DNA from: Portulaca oleracea
Taxonomy: Eukaryota; Streptophyta; Magnoliopsida; Caryophyllales; Portulacaceae
Length of the DNA stretch: 64,000 bases
Assembly: GCA_029582165.1 (NCBI GenBank)
Contig: CM055881.1
Location: 29,940,094-30,004,093, forward strand
Direction of reading: 5' to 3'
A program made the translations under genes and the position numbers. Each line of letters starts with the position of its first letter. Position 1 is the stretch's first letter. The notes under the pieces are model-generated. The model worked only from the letters and a program-made list of their open reading frames with translations. It searched no databases and had not been told where the DNA came from. Positions 62,571-64,000 of the stretch are shown piece after piece.

Positions 62571-62800
62571 TTAGGGGACTCACATTGGTCGTCGGTTGTA
62601 GCAGCGGAACTGTGCGCACGAGTGAAGGTGGTCGTCGGTGATAGCAGCGGCGGCCGGCGTTGACGGTGGTGGCCGGAGTGAAGGTGGTTGGGGCGGTGGT
62701 TGGGGTCGGGGTGTGAGAGAGAGGAACGACGAGAGGAACGACGAAGAGAACAGAACGAGCGTAAACAATGTTTGGGATTCTGCCCGTTGTCGCATTAAAG

Positions 62801-63077
62801 GGGCCAGCGACCGATACGCAGCGACCGATACCGTATCGGTCGCTGGCTCAGCGACCGATACAAAGTCAGACGAAATAAATGTTACCGTTGAAAAATTAAT
62901 TGAACGGCGCGACCGATATCCAGCGACTGATACCATATCGGTCGCTGGACTAGCGACCGATACGGAGACGTGTGCGACCGATACCATATTGGTCGCGGAT
63001 TAGCGAGCGATACGGTATCGGTCGCCCGTGTCGATTAGAGCGACCGATACGTATCGGTCGCTATGGGTCGGTCGCCG
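62801..63077. repeat. Right subterminal repeats of the CACTA element
   Basis: At least ten copies of AGCGACCGATA or its inverse, mostly as palindromic pairs with a TACCGTA/TACGTA centre. Between 62580 and 62800 lies a GC-rich stretch with GGCGGCCGGCG, likely the promoter-proximal leader of the transposase gene. Confidence 0.92.
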
Positions 63078-63098
63078 TAGACGTTTCATGTTGTAGTG

Positions 63099-63497
63099 TT
63101 CTCTCTAGGCTTGAAATGAGGTTTTCTCCCTAAACCTTTCTAGTTCTAGGTTTAGATTTCCTCTAGCTTAACTAGATTAGGTTATCTTTATTCAAGAATT
63201 CACCAATTCCGTTCTTCGCAACCAATTCAAGACTAAGTTTTCTATCCCTTTCTCTTTATCTATTTTATGTTCATATGCTTGTTAGATTACTTTTGCTTCT
63301 ATTTAATTGCATTATTATGATGATTTTTTGTTAGTTTTGTGTTGTTTAAGTTCTGATTGAATTGTTTGATGGCTAATTGATCTTGTTTTACGCCTAATCT
63401 ATTTTACGCCTAATCTATCCGAATTCATGCTTATAATGCGTGGTTTTCTCTTTGTGCGTCATGTGTTCGATGAAATGCTTGAAAAAGTGTTCATCTA
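63099..63497. other. Spacer with degenerate leader-like sequence
   Basis: AT- and pyrimidine-rich. The 10-bp phrase TTTTACGCCTAATCTA is directly repeated near 63387-63415. No gene seen. Confidence 0.4.
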
Positions 63498-63499
63498 TA

Positions 63500-63735
63500 C
63501 TCCCTCCGTTCTTTTTTATCTGTCATTTACGATTTTCAGTGTCAATTTTTAATCAATAATTTCTAATATAAAACTTTTATAGAAAAATATAATATTATAC
63601 TTTTTTAATACTATTTTTTATTACGAATCTAATGATATCAATTTTGTATGATGAATCATTATACAAATTAAGATATTAACGGTCAAAGTTTTTGCCACAA
63701 TTCTCTAGGCGACAGATAAAATAAAACGGAGGTAG
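63500..63735. mobile_element. Stowaway-like MITE (copy 3), inverse of copy 1
   Basis: CTCCCTCCGTTC at the left and AAAACGGAGGTAG at the right, with TA flanks (63498-63499, 63736-63737). Reading this copy forward (TTTACGATTTTCAGTGTCAA) matches copy 1 (4474-4709) on its bottom strand through the whole length, so both derive from one master. 236 bp. Confidence 0.9.
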
Positions 63736-63869
63736 TATTTCTTTAGGCAATTGATGTATGCCGAAAGGTGAAATATTTAGCTAGTGTAGTAGAGCAAATG
63801 GTTAGGTTTTGACATGAGAACGTTGAATTCTAACTAGGTTTAGGGTTGCCATTGCTATATTTTAATTAG

Positions 63870-64000
63870 ACTAACTCTATGAGAATAGGCAGTAAGAATA
63901 GTTAAGCTAGCAGCTAACTCTCGAGAGAGGGCTTGGGCGAAGTCTTTGACCCTCGAAAGAGGGCTTTGGCGAGTCACTGACCCCCGACAGTGGGCTTTAG
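63870..64000 (+). repeat. Repeated GAGAGGGCTT(T)GGCGA phrase at the window end
   Basis: GAGAGAGGGCTTGGGCGAAG, GAAAGAGGGCTTTGGCGAGT and GACAGTGGGCTTTAG follow one another at about 40- and 36-base spacing (from about 63921). Each is preceded by CTC/CCC and GA-C words such as TTTGACCCTCG. Probably an LTR or tandem repeat running beyond the window. Confidence 0.5.

Larger units (their letters stand above)
58724..63098 (-). mobile_element. CACTA (En/Spm) DNA transposon, 4375 bp, with 3-bp target duplication
   Basis: The right end on the bottom strand reads CACTACAACATGAAACG; the left end reads CACAACAACAGAACAGG. Both go on to GGCGACCG at the same distance. The 3-bp duplication TTC lies at 58721-58723 and 63099-63101. 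Subterminal arrays of CGACCGATA motifs in both orientations fill 58747-59105 and 62801-63077. A transposase remnant lies on the bottom strand. The left end has drifted (CACAA for CACTA), and the transposase is frameshifted and shortened, so this copy is non-autonomous but could be moved by a relative. Confidence 0.93.

Noticed and set aside
62580..63003. Frames of 121-135 codons at the right end of the CACTA element
   Set aside because: They are translations of the subterminal repeats and the GC-rich leader (recurring SVA and TD words) and not a protein gene.

Overview
This window is nuclear DNA from a flowering plant, most likely a eudicot. The genes have introns with GT/AG borders. The noncoding DNA is AT-rich and packed with plant-type transposons. 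The gene set (DUF26 receptor kinases, an ILR3-type bHLH factor, a CXXS thioredoxin) is typical of angiosperms. I cannot place the species.

Five genes can be assembled with open frames across their splice sites: a CXXS1-like thioredoxin (+, 14756-22128), the ALG14 subunit of the N-glycan GlcNAc transferase (+, 29287-31887), a subgroup IVc bHLH factor of the ILR3/bHLH115 type (+, 33524-35367), and two cysteine-rich receptor-like kinases in tandem (-, 37450-46258 and -, 49613-53215). A decayed CRK fragment lies downstream of the pair (36100-36415). A broken LysM-protein (LYM1/LYM3-like) fragment sits among repeats at 24640-25030.

Layout. 1-2050: short GC-rich repeats, then a degenerate Ty1/copia reverse transcriptase with part of an LTR. 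2050-5740: AT-rich DNA with a Stowaway-like MITE and nested foldback elements. 5852-11500: a full-length but broken L1-type LINE with target-site duplications. 11500-14700: repeat fragments. 14756-22128: the CXXS1 gene, whose second intron holds a complete, apparently very young copia element (identical LTRs, one long open frame, TGGAG duplication). 22130-28900: foldback, Helitron-like and hAT elements around the LysM pseudogene. 28900-35400: ALG14 and bHLH. 36100-53330: the CRK cluster, with Tourist-like and foldback elements in introns and spacers. 53385-58720: a third Stowaway-like MITE and LTR-like DNA. 58724-63098: a complete CACTA element with a 3-bp duplication, palindromic subterminal repeats and a broken transposase. 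63099-64000: repeat-like DNA with another Stowaway-like MITE.

The host genes do not form a pathway. The two CRKs are a tandem gene family, probably in membrane signalling; both have W-box cores near the start. The most notable points are the extra intron in one CRK, bordered by a 7-bp direct repeat; the intact copia element inside CXXS1; the GC-AG intron in the bHLH gene; and the CACTA element whose transposase N-terminus has been joined to a different C-terminal tail. I found no CRISPR array, tRNA or rRNA gene. All gene models are read from sequence without transcript data.
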